Shown: positions 36,329 to 45,353, counted from the first letter of the stretch. The stretch: DNA of 64,000 bases from Vreelandella sedimenti (GCF_013416325.1 NZ_JACCGK010000020.1:1-64000); one strand, 5' to 3'. Numbers and translations: made by a program. The notes: generated by a model not told the origin, from the letters alone.

Positions 36329-38704
36329 CTACTCGATTTTCTGCCCTGCCAGCATAAACCATGTTTCCAGCACCGCATCAGGGTTGAGTGATACAGAATC
36401 GATACCCTGCTCCATCAACCATTTAGCCAGATCGGGATGGTCTGACGGTCCCTGCCCGCAGATACCGACATATTTACCCTTCGCCTTACAGGCTTGAATG
36501 GACATGGCCAGGAGCTTTTTAACCGCCCCATTACGCTCGTCAAACAGATGCGCCACGATGCCGGAATCACGATCCAAACCTAACGTTAACTGGGTCAGGT
36601 CGTTTGAGCCAATCGAGAAACCATCAAAATACTCAAGGAACTCATCGGCCAGCAGTGCGTTCGCTGGAAGCTCGCACATCATAATCACTTTAAGCCCTGT
36701 GGGGCCGCCACGTTCGAGGCCATTAGCCGCCAATAGCTCTACCACCTCACGTGCTTCGTCGGTGGTACGCACAAAGGGCACCATGATTTCGACATTCTCG
36801 AACCCCATCTCTTCACGCACTCGCTTGAGCGCTCGGCACTCGAGTTCAAAACAGGGCCTGAACGCCTCTGAAATGTAGCGCGATGCGCCCCGGAAACCGA
36901 GCATGGGGTTCTCTTCACCCGGCTCATAGAGTTTGCCGCCAATCAGGTTTTCGTATTCGTTGGATTTAAAGTCGGACAGCCGCACGATAACGCGCTGGGG
37001 ATGGAACGCTGCCGCTAGCGTGGAGATACCTTCAACTAGTTTATCGACATAGAAGCTGACCGGGTCGGTGTAACCCGCAGTACGTAAATCGATCACCTGC
37101 TGTAAATCAACCGGCAGCGTGTCGTACTCCAACAGCGCTTTAGGGTGGACGCCGATCATGCGGTTAATGATAAATTCCAAACGCGCTAAACCCACGCCTG
37201 CGTGAGGCAGACTGGCAAAACCAAAGGCGCGATCAGGGTTGCCCACATTCATCATAATTTTAAAGGGTATTTCCGGCATCGCATCGACGCTGGAGACTTT
37301 GCAGTCAAACTCCAACAAACCTTCATACACATTGCCGGTGTCGCCTTCCGCACAAGAAACCGTGACGTCGATACCCTCTTTTAACTGGGTAGTCGCATCA
37401 CCACAGCCAACGACAGCGGGAATACCCAACTCACGGGCGATAATCGCCGCATGACAGGTACGCCCACCGCGATTGGTGACGATCGCAGAAGCACGTTTCA
37501 TGATCGGCTCCCAATCCGGGTCGGTCATATCGGTGACCAGGATATCGCCATCATGGATCTTGTCCATGTCATCAGGGCTTAGCACGACCTTGACGGTGCC
37601 CCGGCCTATGCGTTGACCAATCGCTCGGCCGGTTATTAGCATACGGCCCATTTCACGTAGCTGGAAGCGCTCGAGTTTGCCACCCTCTTGCTGGGAGACC
37701 ACCGTTTCAGGACGCGCCTGGACGATGTAAAGTTGACCATCATCGCCATCCAACGCCCACTCTATATCCATGGGCCGCTGGTAGTGCTGCTCGATAGTCA
37801 TCGCCTGACAGGCTAGATCCATCACTTGCTGATCGTTGATACAGAAGCGACTGCGGTCGTTATGGGGCACATCGACGGTTTCAACCGATTTACCGGCACT
37901 GGCATCCTGCCCATAAACCATCTTGATCAGCTTGGAACCTAAATTACGGCGCAGCACCGCCGGGCGGCCCGCCGCCAGGGTCGGCTTGTGCACATAGAAC
38001 TCGTCGGGATTGACTGCACCCTGCACCACGGTTTCGCCCAAGCCCCAGGAGCCAGTGACAAAAACGGCGTCTTTAAAGCCGGATTCGGTGTCTAGGGTGA
38101 ACATAACGCCTGCCGCACCGGTCTCTGAGCGCACCATTTTCTGTACGCCTGCCGACAAGGCGACATTTTCGTGGGCGTAACCGCGGTGCACTCGGTAGGA
38201 GATCGCACGATCGTTAAACAGCGAAGCAAAAACCTCGTGCACTGCACGCTTGATATTGTCGAAGCCTTCGATATTCAGGAAGGTTTCCTGCTGACCCGCA
38301 AAGGAGGCATCGGGTAAGTCTTCGGCGGTAGCTGAGCTGCGTACGGCTACTTTCAGTTGCGGATGCTGTTGCTGCAGCTGGCCGTAGGCATCGCGCAAGG
38401 CCGCTTCAAAGGTAGGTGGTAGCGGCGTATCGATGATCCATTGGCGTATATTGCGACCCGCCTCAGCCAGCGCTTTAACGTCATCGACGTCCAGACGAGC
38501 CAGAGTGGCATTAATGCGCTCGTTTAATCCTTCGTGGGAGAGAAATTCACGATAAGCGTGGGCGGTGGTAGCAAAACCGCCAGGAACCGTCACGCCAGCA
38601 CCAGACAGGTTAGAAATCATTTCACCCAGCGAGGCGTTTTTACCACCTACGCGTTCGACGTCCGCCATACCCAGCTGATCGAACCACAGAATGTACTCTT
38701 CCAC
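36329..38704 (-). CDS. ppsA: Phosphoenolpyruvate synthase
   Basis: Gluconeogenic enzyme that makes PEP from pyruvate and ATP. The GTG at 38702-38704 (MEEYILWFDQLGMADVERVG) is preceded by GAGGGGG at good spacing and gives 791 aa, one residue from E. coli PpsA. The frame is open further upstream, but the added residues do not look like the family. Domains: N-terminal ATP-grasp, phosphohistidine swivel with GGRTCHAAIIAREL near 410-423, and C-terminal PEP-binding barrel with GSNDLTQLTLGLDRD. It is divergent from its regulator gene ppsR. Confidence 0.95.
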   Translation of the reverse strand: MEEYILWFDQLGMADVERVGGKNASLGEMISNLSGAGVTVPGGFATTAHAYREFLSHEGLNERINATLARLDVDDVKALAEAGRNIRQWIIDTPLPPTFEAALRDAYGQLQQQHPQLKVAVRSSATAEDLPDASFAGQQETFLNIEGFDNIKRAVHEVFASLFNDRAISYRVHRGYAHENVALSAGVQKMVRSETGAAGVMFTLDTESGFKDAVFVTGSWGLGETVVQGAVNPDEFYVHKPTLAAGRPAVLRRNLGSKLIKMVYGQDASAGKSVETVDVPHNDRSRFCINDQQVMDLACQAMTIEQHYQRPMDIEWALDGDDGQLYIVQARPETVVSQQEGGKLERFQLREMGRMLITGRAIGQRIGRGTVKVVLSPDDMDKIHDGDILVTDMTDPDWEPIMKRASAIVTNRGGRTCHAAIIARELGIPAVVGCGDATTQLKEGIDVTVSCAEGDTGNVYEGLLEFDCKVSSVDAMPEIPFKIMMNVGNPDRAFGFASLPHAGVGLARLEFIINRMIGVHPKALLEYDTLPVDLQQVIDLRTAGYTDPVSFYVDKLVEGISTLAAAFHPQRVIVRLSDFKSNEYENLIGGKLYEPGEENPMLGFRGASRYISEAFRPCFELECRALKRVREEMGFENVEIMVPFVRTTDEAREVVELLAANGLERGGPTGLKVIMMCELPANALLADEFLEYFDGFSIGSNDLTQLTLGLDRDSGIVAHLFDERNGAVKKLLAMSIQACKAKGKYVGICGQGPSDHPDLAKWLMEQGIDSVSLNPDAVLETWFMLAGQKIE

Positions 38705-38960
38705 GTAACCCCCTCGCTCATAGATATCTGCATGACCTTGACGATCATGGATAATTGATTGAGACACCCTAGCACCGCGCCAATATATTCGCCATTGGTC
38801 TAATAGCGAAGAGAGTGGAGGATTTTTACAACAGCAGAGCTTTTTAGGCTATTTATGTAGTCAGATACATTTGAGCCCGCCAAAACACCCAATGCTGACA
38901 CGTTGTGCTGGCAAACGGCTCGGCACACAATAGACGCATCACTCATCAGTGGATTTCGTT

Positions 38961-39794
38961 ATGAAACGTACGGCTTTTTTTATTTCAGATGGAACGGGGA
39001 TCACGGCAGAGAGTTTAGGGCGTAGCTTGCTGGCCCAGTTCAGCGATGTTGAGATCGATATGCAGACCAAGCCCTATATCGATACGTTGGAAAAAGCGCA
39101 GGCGTTAGCAGCGATTATTGAGTCGACAGCCAACCGGGATGGTCATCGCCCCATTATCATTGACACTATTGTGGATCAACAAATACGCGACGTTATTCGT
39201 AAGGCGTCCGGCTTTAAGGTCGATATTTTTTCAACCTTTCTGGAGCCCTTGGAGCAAGAACTAGAGACCCACTCCTCCTACAGCGTTGGGCGCACTCACT
39301 CGATAGGCAGCGATGATGTCTATATGGATCGTATCCACTCCGTCCACTTCGCGCTGGATAATGATGACGGTGCACGCACCCACCAATACGATAAAGCGGA
39401 TATCATTCTGGTTGGCGTCTCGCGCTGCGGCAAAACACCTACCTCGCTTTATCTGGCGCTGCAGTTTGGCATTCGGGCGGCTAACTATCCGCTGACGGAA
39501 GACGATTTAGACGAAGATGGCATTCTGAAGCTACCCAAAGCGCTCGCGCCCCATCGGCAAAAGCTGTTTGGGTTAACCATCGATGCGCGACGCTTGTCGG
39601 CGATTCGCAACGAGAGACGCCCCAATAGCCGCTATAGCTCGATGGATCAGTGCCTACAAGAAGTGGAACAGGCCGAGTCGCTCTACCGCACCATGCACAT
39701 TCCCTTCATCGATGCGACGCGCTTCTCGGTGGAGGAGATTTCGACGCGGATGATTGCCGAAACTGGCTTAGCGAGGCGTTTCTCGCCCCGCTAA
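38961..39794 (+). CDS. ppsR: PEP synthase regulatory protein (kinase/pyrophosphorylase)
   Basis: 277-aa DUF299-family bifunctional enzyme. It inactivates PEP synthase by ADP-dependent phosphorylation of a threonine next to the catalytic histidine and reverses this with phosphate. The P-loop GVSRCGKTPTS begins near residue 152; the opening TAFFISDGTGITAESLGRSL is diagnostic. ATG 38961 is taken; a GTG 12 nt upstream is possible. It is divergent from ppsA, with about 256 nt of shared regulatory DNA, a common arrangement. Confidence 0.94.
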   Translation: MKRTAFFISDGTGITAESLGRSLLAQFSDVEIDMQTKPYIDTLEKAQALAAIIESTANRDGHRPIIIDTIVDQQIRDVIRKASGFKVDIFSTFLEPLEQELETHSSYSVGRTHSIGSDDVYMDRIHSVHFALDNDDGARTHQYDKADIILVGVSRCGKTPTSLYLALQFGIRAANYPLTEDDLDEDGILKLPKALAPHRQKLFGLTIDARRLSAIRNERRPNSRYSSMDQCLQEVEQAESLYRTMHIPFIDATRFSVEEISTRMIAETGLARRFSPR

Positions 39795-39821
39795 TGCAAA
39801 ACTACGCAAGCCCCCAGTGAA

Positions 39822-40400
39822 TTACATGCCTTTGGGGGCAAAAATTCCCGGCGCGTTGCGCCAGTAGCCTTTGTAATCCATACCAAAGCCAAACACATAG
39901 CGGTCGGCGACTTCCAGGCTACAATAGTCGGCTTTCAACCCAGGCACTGCTTTGCGGTTGTGCTGTTTATCGACCAGCACCGCTGTGGTAACGCTGGCGG
40001 CCTGGGCCTCTTCGCAGTATGCCAAAATGGCCGCCAGCGTCGCACCCTCATCCAGGATATCGTCAACAATCACTACGTGACGGCCCGCCATGGGCACTTC
40101 GGGCGAAACGCGCCAAAACAGTTCGCCGCCGCGCAGCTCGTTGCGGTAGCGAGTGGCATGCAGATAATCCACTTCCAACGGAAAGCCCAAGCGGGTAAGC
40201 AGATGCCCGGTGGTAATCAACCCCCCATTCATCACACAGTAAAAAACTGGCAGTTTATCGCCTAAATCCCGAGTAATCTCTTCCGCCATACGATCTAGCG
40301 CCCGCTCTACCTCTGGTTGAGAAATTAGGCAGTCGGCGTTATCCATCAACTCGCGCATTGAGTCCAACGACTCTAATGCTTCTTTATCCAACTTTGACAT
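39822..40400 (-). CDS. hpt: Hypoxanthine-guanine phosphoribosyltransferase-like
   Basis: 192-aa purine phosphoribosyltransferase that would convert hypoxanthine or guanine plus PRPP to IMP or GMP. The PRPP-binding motif is VVIVDDILDEGATL near 110-123. The N-terminal LDSMRELMDNADCLIS is typical of the Pseudomonas-type proteins annotated this way. It works downstream of the adenine deaminase at 2.7-3.7 kb. It is 49 nt downstream of nagZ on the same strand and may share its transcript. Confidence 0.85.
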   Translation of the reverse strand: MSKLDKEALESLDSMRELMDNADCLISQPEVERALDRMAEEITRDLGDKLPVFYCVMNGGLITTGHLLTRLGFPLEVDYLHATRYRNELRGGELFWRVSPEVPMAGRHVVIVDDILDEGATLAAILAYCEEAQAASVTTAVLVDKQHNRKAVPGLKADYCSLEVADRYVFGFGMDYKGYWRNAPGIFAPKGM

Positions 40401-40449
40401 CTACCAACTCCACGGCGGGTTAAAGACTTGATTTATTTAAATAAGAGAT

Positions 40450-41481
40450 TTATTCAGCGCTGGGTTTCGGCTTATCCGCTAGCGCTTCCAATTTAGCGTG
40501 GGTACGACGCCATCGACCCAATGCGCTCAGCGCGTCAAGATCAGGTCGCGCACGGCTATAGCGCAGTTTAGCGGGGCGCTTAGAATTGATTCCTTGGCAT
40601 GCCTCCATCACTTCAAGCGCGGAAGCTCGGTCATTACATACCAGCAGCATATCGCAGCCTGCTGCCAGCGCTGCCTGGGCACGCGCTTTGGGGTCACCCG
40701 CCTCGTGGGCGCCTGCCATACTCAGGTCATCTGAAAAAATGCAGCCTTTGAAGCCTAGCGACTCCCGCAGCATGCCCAACCAGTTGGGTGAAAAGCCTGC
40801 TGGGCGCGTATCAAAAGCACTATAAATAACGTGTGCAGGCATAATCCCATCTAACTGTGAAGCTAACTGGGTAAAGGGCACAAGATCGTGCTGCTTAATC
40901 ACTTCTAGTGGGCGATCGTCTATCGGTAACGCAACGTGCGAGTCCGCTGCGACCCCACCGTGGCCTGGGAAGTGCTTACCCACAGCGGCCATGCCTGCAT
41001 CGTGAAGCCCCTGAATAAATGCATTGCCTAGCTGGGCTACGTGCTGTGGGTCACTGCTAAAACTACGATCGCCAATAACGCTGGATAGGCCGCTCTCAAC
41101 ATCTAATACAGGGGCGAAGCTCAGATCCAGACCGCAGGCAGCCATCTCCATCCCCAATAGCCAGCCGGCATCTTTGGCTAACGCCAGCCCCTCTCCTAGG
41201 GTAGCGTGGTAACAATCGCCGATACGCGCCATGGCAGGCAGGCGTGTTAACCCCTCTTTTATGCGCTGAACGCGGCCACCTTCTTGATCCACGGCAAGCA
41301 GTAAATCAGCACGCACACGGCGAATATCGCTGCAGAGCTTGCGAACCTGATAGCCATTTTCAACGTTGCGGGCAAACAAAATTACGCCCCCTACCGTCGG
41401 TTCTAGCAGCAAGCGTTTTTCTGCAGCCGTCAATTTTGGGCCTTCAAGGTCAAGCATGACCGGGCCTAACGGTTGAGTCAT
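40450..41481 (-). CDS. nagZ: Beta-N-acetylhexosaminidase NagZ
   Basis: 343-aa cytoplasmic GH3 glycosidase that removes GlcNAc from anhydromuropeptides during peptidoglycan recycling. Signatures are KHFPGHGGVAADSHVALP (catalytic loop histidine region) and FSDDLSMAGA, containing the nucleophilic aspartate. E. coli NagZ is 341 aa. Its position near lexA and psrA mirrors the Pseudomonas lexA-psrA-nagZ order, from memory. An exact 16-bp palindrome lies in the gap upstream of the gene. Confidence 0.94.
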   Translation of the reverse strand: MTQPLGPVMLDLEGPKLTAAEKRLLLEPTVGGVILFARNVENGYQVRKLCSDIRRVRADLLLAVDQEGGRVQRIKEGLTRLPAMARIGDCYHATLGEGLALAKDAGWLLGMEMAACGLDLSFAPVLDVESGLSSVIGDRSFSSDPQHVAQLGNAFIQGLHDAGMAAVGKHFPGHGGVAADSHVALPIDDRPLEVIKQHDLVPFTQLASQLDGIMPAHVIYSAFDTRPAGFSPNWLGMLRESLGFKGCIFSDDLSMAGAHEAGDPKARAQAALAAGCDMLLVCNDRASALEVMEACQGINSKRPAKLRYSRARPDLDALSALGRWRRTHAKLEALADKPKPSAE

Positions 41482-41512
41482 CGTGATAGGTCCATGAAAA
41501 GGGGCGATGATT

Positions 41513-41528
41513 CTAGACGATCGTCTAG
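41513..41528. promoter_or_regulatory. Exact 16-bp palindrome upstream of nagZ
   Basis: CTAGACGATCGTCTAG is a perfect dyad without loop, 32 nt upstream of the nagZ start codon and in the 63-nt gap after the L,D-transpeptidase stop. Lack of a loop makes an RNA hairpin unlikely and a dimeric protein operator more likely. The binding protein is not identified. Confidence 0.45.
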
Positions 41529-41544
41529 CGGTGTCAAAATCTGA

Positions 41545-42081
41545 TCAATCAAAGGATTGGCGGCCACCGTGCAACCAAACAGGGGTACCCGGCAACGCTA
41601 ACGAAAAGATATAGAGCAAATCACTATTGCGTAAACGAATACAGCCGTGGGACGCAGCAACGCCTATGGGCTCGTCAGGCGGCGTCCCGTGCAGGTAAAT
41701 ATAGCGCCGTTGCGAGTCCACCTGACCACCGCGGTTTACGCCCTTTTCCAAGCCACACAGCCACAGTATGCGGGTCAGAATCCAGTCACGCTCTGGATGA
41801 TCTTCGGCGAGTTCGGGCGAAAATGTCTCGCCCGTCCAGCGGCGACCTCGAAACACCGCATTTTCGGGCATATCACCACCAATGGCCGCGCGCACATAGT
41901 GCCACCCGCGGGGGGTTTTACCACTGCCATTGCGTTCCCCGCTTCCGGCGGCACCGGATGAAATAGAACACTCATGGAGCACTTTTGGCCCTCGCCAACA
42001 GCGCAGCAACTGTTCGGTAGTATCTATCTCCAGCCAAATATGTTCCGTTGGAGGTAGCTCAGCTAGCGTAGGAGTTCGCAT
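41545..42081 (-). CDS. L,D-transpeptidase (YkuD domain), no signal peptide
   Basis: 178-aa YkuD-family protein. The catalytic motif is HGTPPDEPIG (H131) followed by SHGCIRLRN with C147 as the nucleophile. Family members form 3-3 peptidoglycan crosslinks or attach lipoproteins. AAGGA 6 nt upstream selects ATG at 42079-42081. The N terminus (MRTPTLAELPPTEHIWLEID) shows neither a signal peptide nor a membrane segment, so secretion is unexplained. Its start overlaps the 3' end of psrA by 23 nt, so it is likely co-expressed with psrA. Confidence 0.85.
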   Translation of the reverse strand: MRTPTLAELPPTEHIWLEIDTTEQLLRCWRGPKVLHECSISSGAAGSGERNGSGKTPRGWHYVRAAIGGDMPENAVFRGRRWTGETFSPELAEDHPERDWILTRILWLCGLEKGVNRGGQVDSQRRYIYLHGTPPDEPIGVAASHGCIRLRNSDLLYIFSLALPGTPVWLHGGRQSFD

Positions 42082-42751
42082 GTTTTCCTTCTTCTGGCTT
42101 GGCACCGTCAAGGGCTATGGGTAACGGCGCATTCATAGCAGCCACCACTACCGGGAGCAATCGCCTGACCAAATCACGCACAGAGACCTGTTCGTGGTAA
42201 TCCTTCTCCGCGATATCGCGAAGCGCATCGAGGCCAGACAGGGTAAATATTACCGTGCCGAGCACAAAGTGTAGCCGCCAAAAACGCTCGGCGTCAGGTA
42301 GATCCGGCGTTGCTTTGCGCACAAGCTCGGTGAAGCGTGTAAACACATCGCCATACTCTTCCTGGATATAACGTCTTAGATGTCCCTGTGCCTGACTGTA
42401 GGCAAGGCCCAGCAGGCGCATAAACACTTTCAAACTATTGCGCTCGGCGGGCACCGCAAGAACGGTAGTTGCCATGGTCTCGAGCAGTGTTTCCAAGGGG
42501 ATAACGCGCCCAGCGTGTTGGCCCTCGAGCTCATCTAGCGCAGTATGAAAGCGCTGGCTAAACGGATCCAGGTAGCGGGCAAAAACGGCCTGAATCAAGG
42601 CTTTTTTGGAACCAAAATGGTAATTAACAGCGGCTAAGTTAACCCGCGCTTTGCTAGTGATGTTGCGCAGCGAAGTTTCAGCAAAACCCCGCTCTGCAAA
42701 CAGCACCTCGGCGGTGTCGAGTATACGGGTCACCGTATCAGATTGAGCCAT
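42059..42751 (-). CDS. psrA: PsrA, fatty-acid-responsive TetR-family regulator
   Basis: 230-aa TetR-family regulator with an N-terminal HTH (about 8-55). MAQSDTVTRILDTAEVLFAE, then NLAAVNYHFGSKKALIQAVF, is nearly the Pseudomonas PsrA sequence as I recall it. PsrA senses long-chain fatty acids and controls beta-oxidation and, in pseudomonads, rpoS. The neighbourhood with lexA divergent upstream and nagZ nearby supports orthology. A PsrA-type box lies just after its predicted transcription start, implying autorepression. The gene ends inside the overlapping L,D-transpeptidase start. Confidence 0.88.
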   Translation of the reverse strand: MAQSDTVTRILDTAEVLFAERGFAETSLRNITSKARVNLAAVNYHFGSKKALIQAVFARYLDPFSQRFHTALDELEGQHAGRVIPLETLLETMATTVLAVPAERNSLKVFMRLLGLAYSQAQGHLRRYIQEEYGDVFTRFTELVRKATPDLPDAERFWRLHFVLGTVIFTLSGLDALRDIAEKDYHEQVSVRDLVRRLLPVVVAAMNAPLPIALDGAKPEEGKHANSYAS

Positions 42752-42764
42752 GTCGCTCTCCAGG

Positions 42765-42778
42765 GAAACAGGTGTTTA
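42765..42778. promoter_or_regulatory. PsrA-type operator
   Basis: GAAAC-AGGT-GTTTA fits the published PsrA consensus of AAAC and GTTT half-sites separated by 2-4 nt. It lies 14 nt before the psrA start codon and just downstream of the predicted psrA transcription start, so bound PsrA would block transcription. Confidence 0.65.
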
Positions 42779-42790
42779 AAACATAGCAAA

Positions 42791-42819
42791 ATACTATGCC
42801 ATAACGTAGGCGGGCTCAA
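42791..42819 (-). promoter_or_regulatory. Predicted psrA promoter
   Basis: Minus-strand TTGAGC (42814-42819) and TAGTAT (42791-42796) are separated by 17 nt. The predicted start near 42784 gives a 33-nt leader that contains the PsrA-type box. Confidence 0.6.
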
Positions 42820-42943
42820 CGCTTGATTTATTGACAAAATGTGACGTATTAAATAAGAAGAAACTTAGTTTCAAACGATTAGGAAAATTGCATAGACATA
42901 GTCGATAGGCACTAACAAGCCATATACTGGACAGAGGAACATA

Positions 42944-42959
42944 CTGTATACTTAAACAC
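42944..42959. promoter_or_regulatory. LexA (SOS) box upstream of lexA
   Basis: CTGTATACTTAAACAC matches the CTG-(TA)5-CAG consensus at about 12 of 16 positions, with one half-site intact (CTGTATA). It overlaps a TATACT hexamer and lies 60 nt before the lexA start codon, as expected for SOS autoregulation. Confidence 0.6.
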
Positions 42960-43018
42960 TTATTGATTAAGTCGACATTTAACTTGTTACTATCTATCCA
43001 CTATTTATGGAGTCTGGG

Positions 43019-43699
43019 ATGTCGCGTCCGCTAACCGCTCGCCAACAGCACGTGTTCGATTTTATCGTTAAGACCATGGGCGAATTTGGCTACCCTCCTA
43101 CCCGCGCCGAGATTGCCAAAGCACTTGGCTTCCGCTCACCCAATGCGGCTGAAGAGCATCTGCGCGCGCTGGAACGCAAAGGCGTTATTCGCATTATCCG
43201 CAACACCTCTCGCGGCATCCGCCTGCCCAACCAGGAACCTCAAGAAATCCTGGATAGCGCAGTCACCGCCTTACCCACAGCCAACGTGGAAGCCCCACCC
43301 ACTGGCCTGCCCGTGATCGGGGAAGTAGCCGCTGGCAGCCCCATTTTGGCCGCCGAACATATTGATCGCTACTGCCCGCTACCAGCCGAGTACTTCACTC
43401 CCAAAGCTGACTATCTGCTGCGCGTACGCGGCCTTTCCATGAAGGATATTGGCATTTTGGAAGGTGATTTACTGGCGGTTCATCGCACCGACCGGGTTCG
43501 CGATGGTCAGATCGTGGTTGCCCGCCTGGACGATGAAGTAACGGTAAAACGCTTCAAACGCCAGGGGCACCAAGTGACGCTGTTTGCAGAGAACCCTGAT
43601 TTTGCGCCCATTGAAATCGACCTGCGCTCTCAAGCGCTCGATATCGAAGGCGTTGGAGTCGGCGTAATTCGTGGCGGCAACGGCCAGGCACTCGGCTAA
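43019..43699 (+). CDS. lexA: LexA, SOS repressor
   Basis: 226-aa repressor with an N-terminal winged helix (about 1-70) and an S24 self-cleavage domain. Cleavage would be between A105 and G106 (EVAAGSP); the catalytic pair is S140 (GLSMKD) and K177 (VTVKRF). These sit 21 residues later than in E. coli (84/85, 119, 156), all with the same offset. The extra length is in the interdomain linker (about 72-95). GGAG at 43009-43012 selects ATG 43019 over one 12 nt upstream. Confidence 0.96.
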   Translation: MSRPLTARQQHVFDFIVKTMGEFGYPPTRAEIAKALGFRSPNAAEEHLRALERKGVIRIIRNTSRGIRLPNQEPQEILDSAVTALPTANVEAPPTGLPVIGEVAAGSPILAAEHIDRYCPLPAEYFTPKADYLLRVRGLSMKDIGILEGDLLAVHRTDRVRDGQIVVARLDDEVTVKRFKRQGHQVTLFAENPDFAPIEIDLRSQALDIEGVGVGVIRGGNGQALG

Positions 43700-43707
43700 T
43701 AAATCCG

Positions 43708-44379
43708 CTACTGCAGGTCGATATAGCGGTGGTCATTGAAGGTGGCCACCCAATTTGGGTGATAGACCAACAGGATGCTCAGCAGCATGCCAGTAATAAA
43801 TGCCTCTGAAGGCATTAGCAGAGGTAAGAAACGCGCATACTCCTGGGCGAGATAGATCGCCTCAGGATCAGTCCCTGCGACGATAATCAGCACTACCGCC
43901 GCCAGCCCTCCTCCCAGCGTTGCCAGTGCCGCGCCAAAAAAACCGCAGGCAAACAGAAAGACCATCAAGTTATCCGGCAGGCAGCGATCTACCAGCCGCC
44001 ATACCGTGCCAATAACGGCCGCCGGGACTATCCCGGTAACCAGCACATTTGCCCCCAGCAACATCCACTCATTATGGCCAATCATCACCATGGCGATATT
44101 GATCAGCACGTTGCTAATCAGCGCTAATGGCGCTTTAAAAACGAGTGTCATCAATACCGTAAAGACAAGGTGCAGCGTTAGCCAATCAACCGTCTGGGCA
44201 CGAAGCTGCCACATCAGCATCACCGCCAGCGTAGCACCCAGCCAGCGGTGCTGAAGCGCTGAATCCCTTATCAACACCCGCCAGGGCCGCCCCCAAAGCG
44301 CCCATGCGATCACTGCTAACGAGAGTAGCCAGGTGAGCAGCAGCGCCCAGGGCGCTAATACACTTTGCGCGAATGACAT
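43708..44379 (-). CDS. CbiM-like energy-coupling-factor permease family protein
   Basis: 223-aa membrane protein with about six or seven helices. HLVFTVLMTLVF and the C-terminal PSEAFITGMLLSILLVYHPNWV fit the CbiM/NikM family of ECF metal transporters. No ATPase (CbiO) or CbiQ gene lies next to it, so it may be a solitary S-component or a divergent member with another role. It is convergent with lexA (8 nt between the ends) and downstream of purU on the same strand. Confidence 0.7.
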   Translation of the reverse strand: MSFAQSVLAPWALLLTWLLSLAVIAWALWGRPWRVLIRDSALQHRWLGATLAVMLMWQLRAQTVDWLTLHLVFTVLMTLVFKAPLALISNVLINIAMVMIGHNEWMLLGANVLVTGIVPAAVIGTVWRLVDRCLPDNLMVFLFACGFFGAALATLGGGLAAVVLIIVAGTDPEAIYLAQEYARFLPLLMPSEAFITGMLLSILLVYHPNWVATFNDHRYIDLQ

Positions 44380-44414
44380 GGCGGCCTCTCAGGTTGATGG
44401 GCGTTATAGAGTAC

Positions 44415-45269
44415 TTAGCTAAATACCACTGTCTTGTTGCCGTGCACCAACACGCGATCCTCTAAGTGCCAACGTAAACCTCTCGCCAACACTGCTTTCT
44501 CAACGTCACGACCAAAACGTACTAAGTCAGTGGGCGTATGACAGTGGCTAACGCGATGGATATCCTGTTCGATGATGGGGCCTGCATCGAGTTCCTCGGT
44601 CACATAGTGGCAGGTAGCGCCAATCAGCTTAACGCCCCGCTGGTAGGCCTGGTGGTAGGGCTTAGCCCCGGCAAAAGAGGGCAAAAAGCTGTGGTGAATG
44701 TTAATCACTCGCCCCGCATAGCGCGCGCACAGCTCAGGGGGCAGTATTTGCATATAGCGCGCCAGCACCACGCAGTCGGCACGGGCACTGTCGATTTCGG
44801 CCTGAACTTTGGCAAACGATGCTTGCTTATTGTCGGGGTCGACCGCTACATGGTGATAAGGAATGCCGTACCACTCCGTCAGCGAACGCATATCATCATG
44901 GTTGGAGATAACCCCGACAATATCGCAATCCAGCTCCCCCGCCTGCCAGCGGTAAAGTAGATCTACCAAGCAGTGTGACTCCCGCGACACCATCAGCACT
45001 ACTCGCCTACGCTGCTGGGTATCCACCAGTGACCACTGCATATTGAATTCGCTGGCCACCGGTTCAAACGCCGCGCGCAGCGCTTCCGCCGACATACCTA
45101 CCGAATCCGCCAGAATTTCGTAGCGCATAAAAAAGCAGCCGGTTTCTAAATCGGAGTGCTGGCTGGCTTCGGTAATGGATCCGCCCTGCTGGGCAATAAA
45201 GCTCGATACCCGTGCAACAATACCCACCCGGTCAGGACAGGAAACCACTAAACGATAATAATGAGACAT
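44415..45269 (-). CDS. purU: Formyltetrahydrofolate deformylase
   Basis: 284-aa enzyme that hydrolyses 10-formyl-THF to THF and formate, balancing one-carbon pools and supplying formate for PurT. It has an N-terminal ACT domain (about 5-80, VVSCPDRVGIVARVSSFIA) and a C-terminal formyltransferase fold with NIHHSFLPSFAGAKPY and the later GATCHYVTEELDAGPI. Length matches the family (280-290 aa). It is divergent from the RNase J gene. Confidence 0.94.
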   Translation of the reverse strand: MSHYYRLVVSCPDRVGIVARVSSFIAQQGGSITEASQHSDLETGCFFMRYEILADSVGMSAEALRAAFEPVASEFNMQWSLVDTQQRRRVVLMVSRESHCLVDLLYRWQAGELDCDIVGVISNHDDMRSLTEWYGIPYHHVAVDPDNKQASFAKVQAEIDSARADCVVLARYMQILPPELCARYAGRVINIHHSFLPSFAGAKPYHQAYQRGVKLIGATCHYVTEELDAGPIIEQDIHRVSHCHTPTDLVRFGRDVEKAVLARGLRWHLEDRVLVHGNKTVVFS

Positions 45270-45353
45270 GTGAGCTACTCTTGACCTATTGCTAAGTTAA
45301 TTATGACAAACCAGCGGCTTAGGTCGCATAGTGTATCGGAAGGCCATGGATGA

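Noticed and set aside
38705..38767. N-terminal extension of PEP synthase
   Set aside because: The added 21 residues are unlike the family and the GTG at 38704 has a strong Shine-Dalgarno and gives the normal length.
39810..39839. GCCCCCA/TGGGGGC stem at the end of hpt as a terminator
   Set aside because: It overlaps the last hpt codons and neither strand has an adequate T-run.
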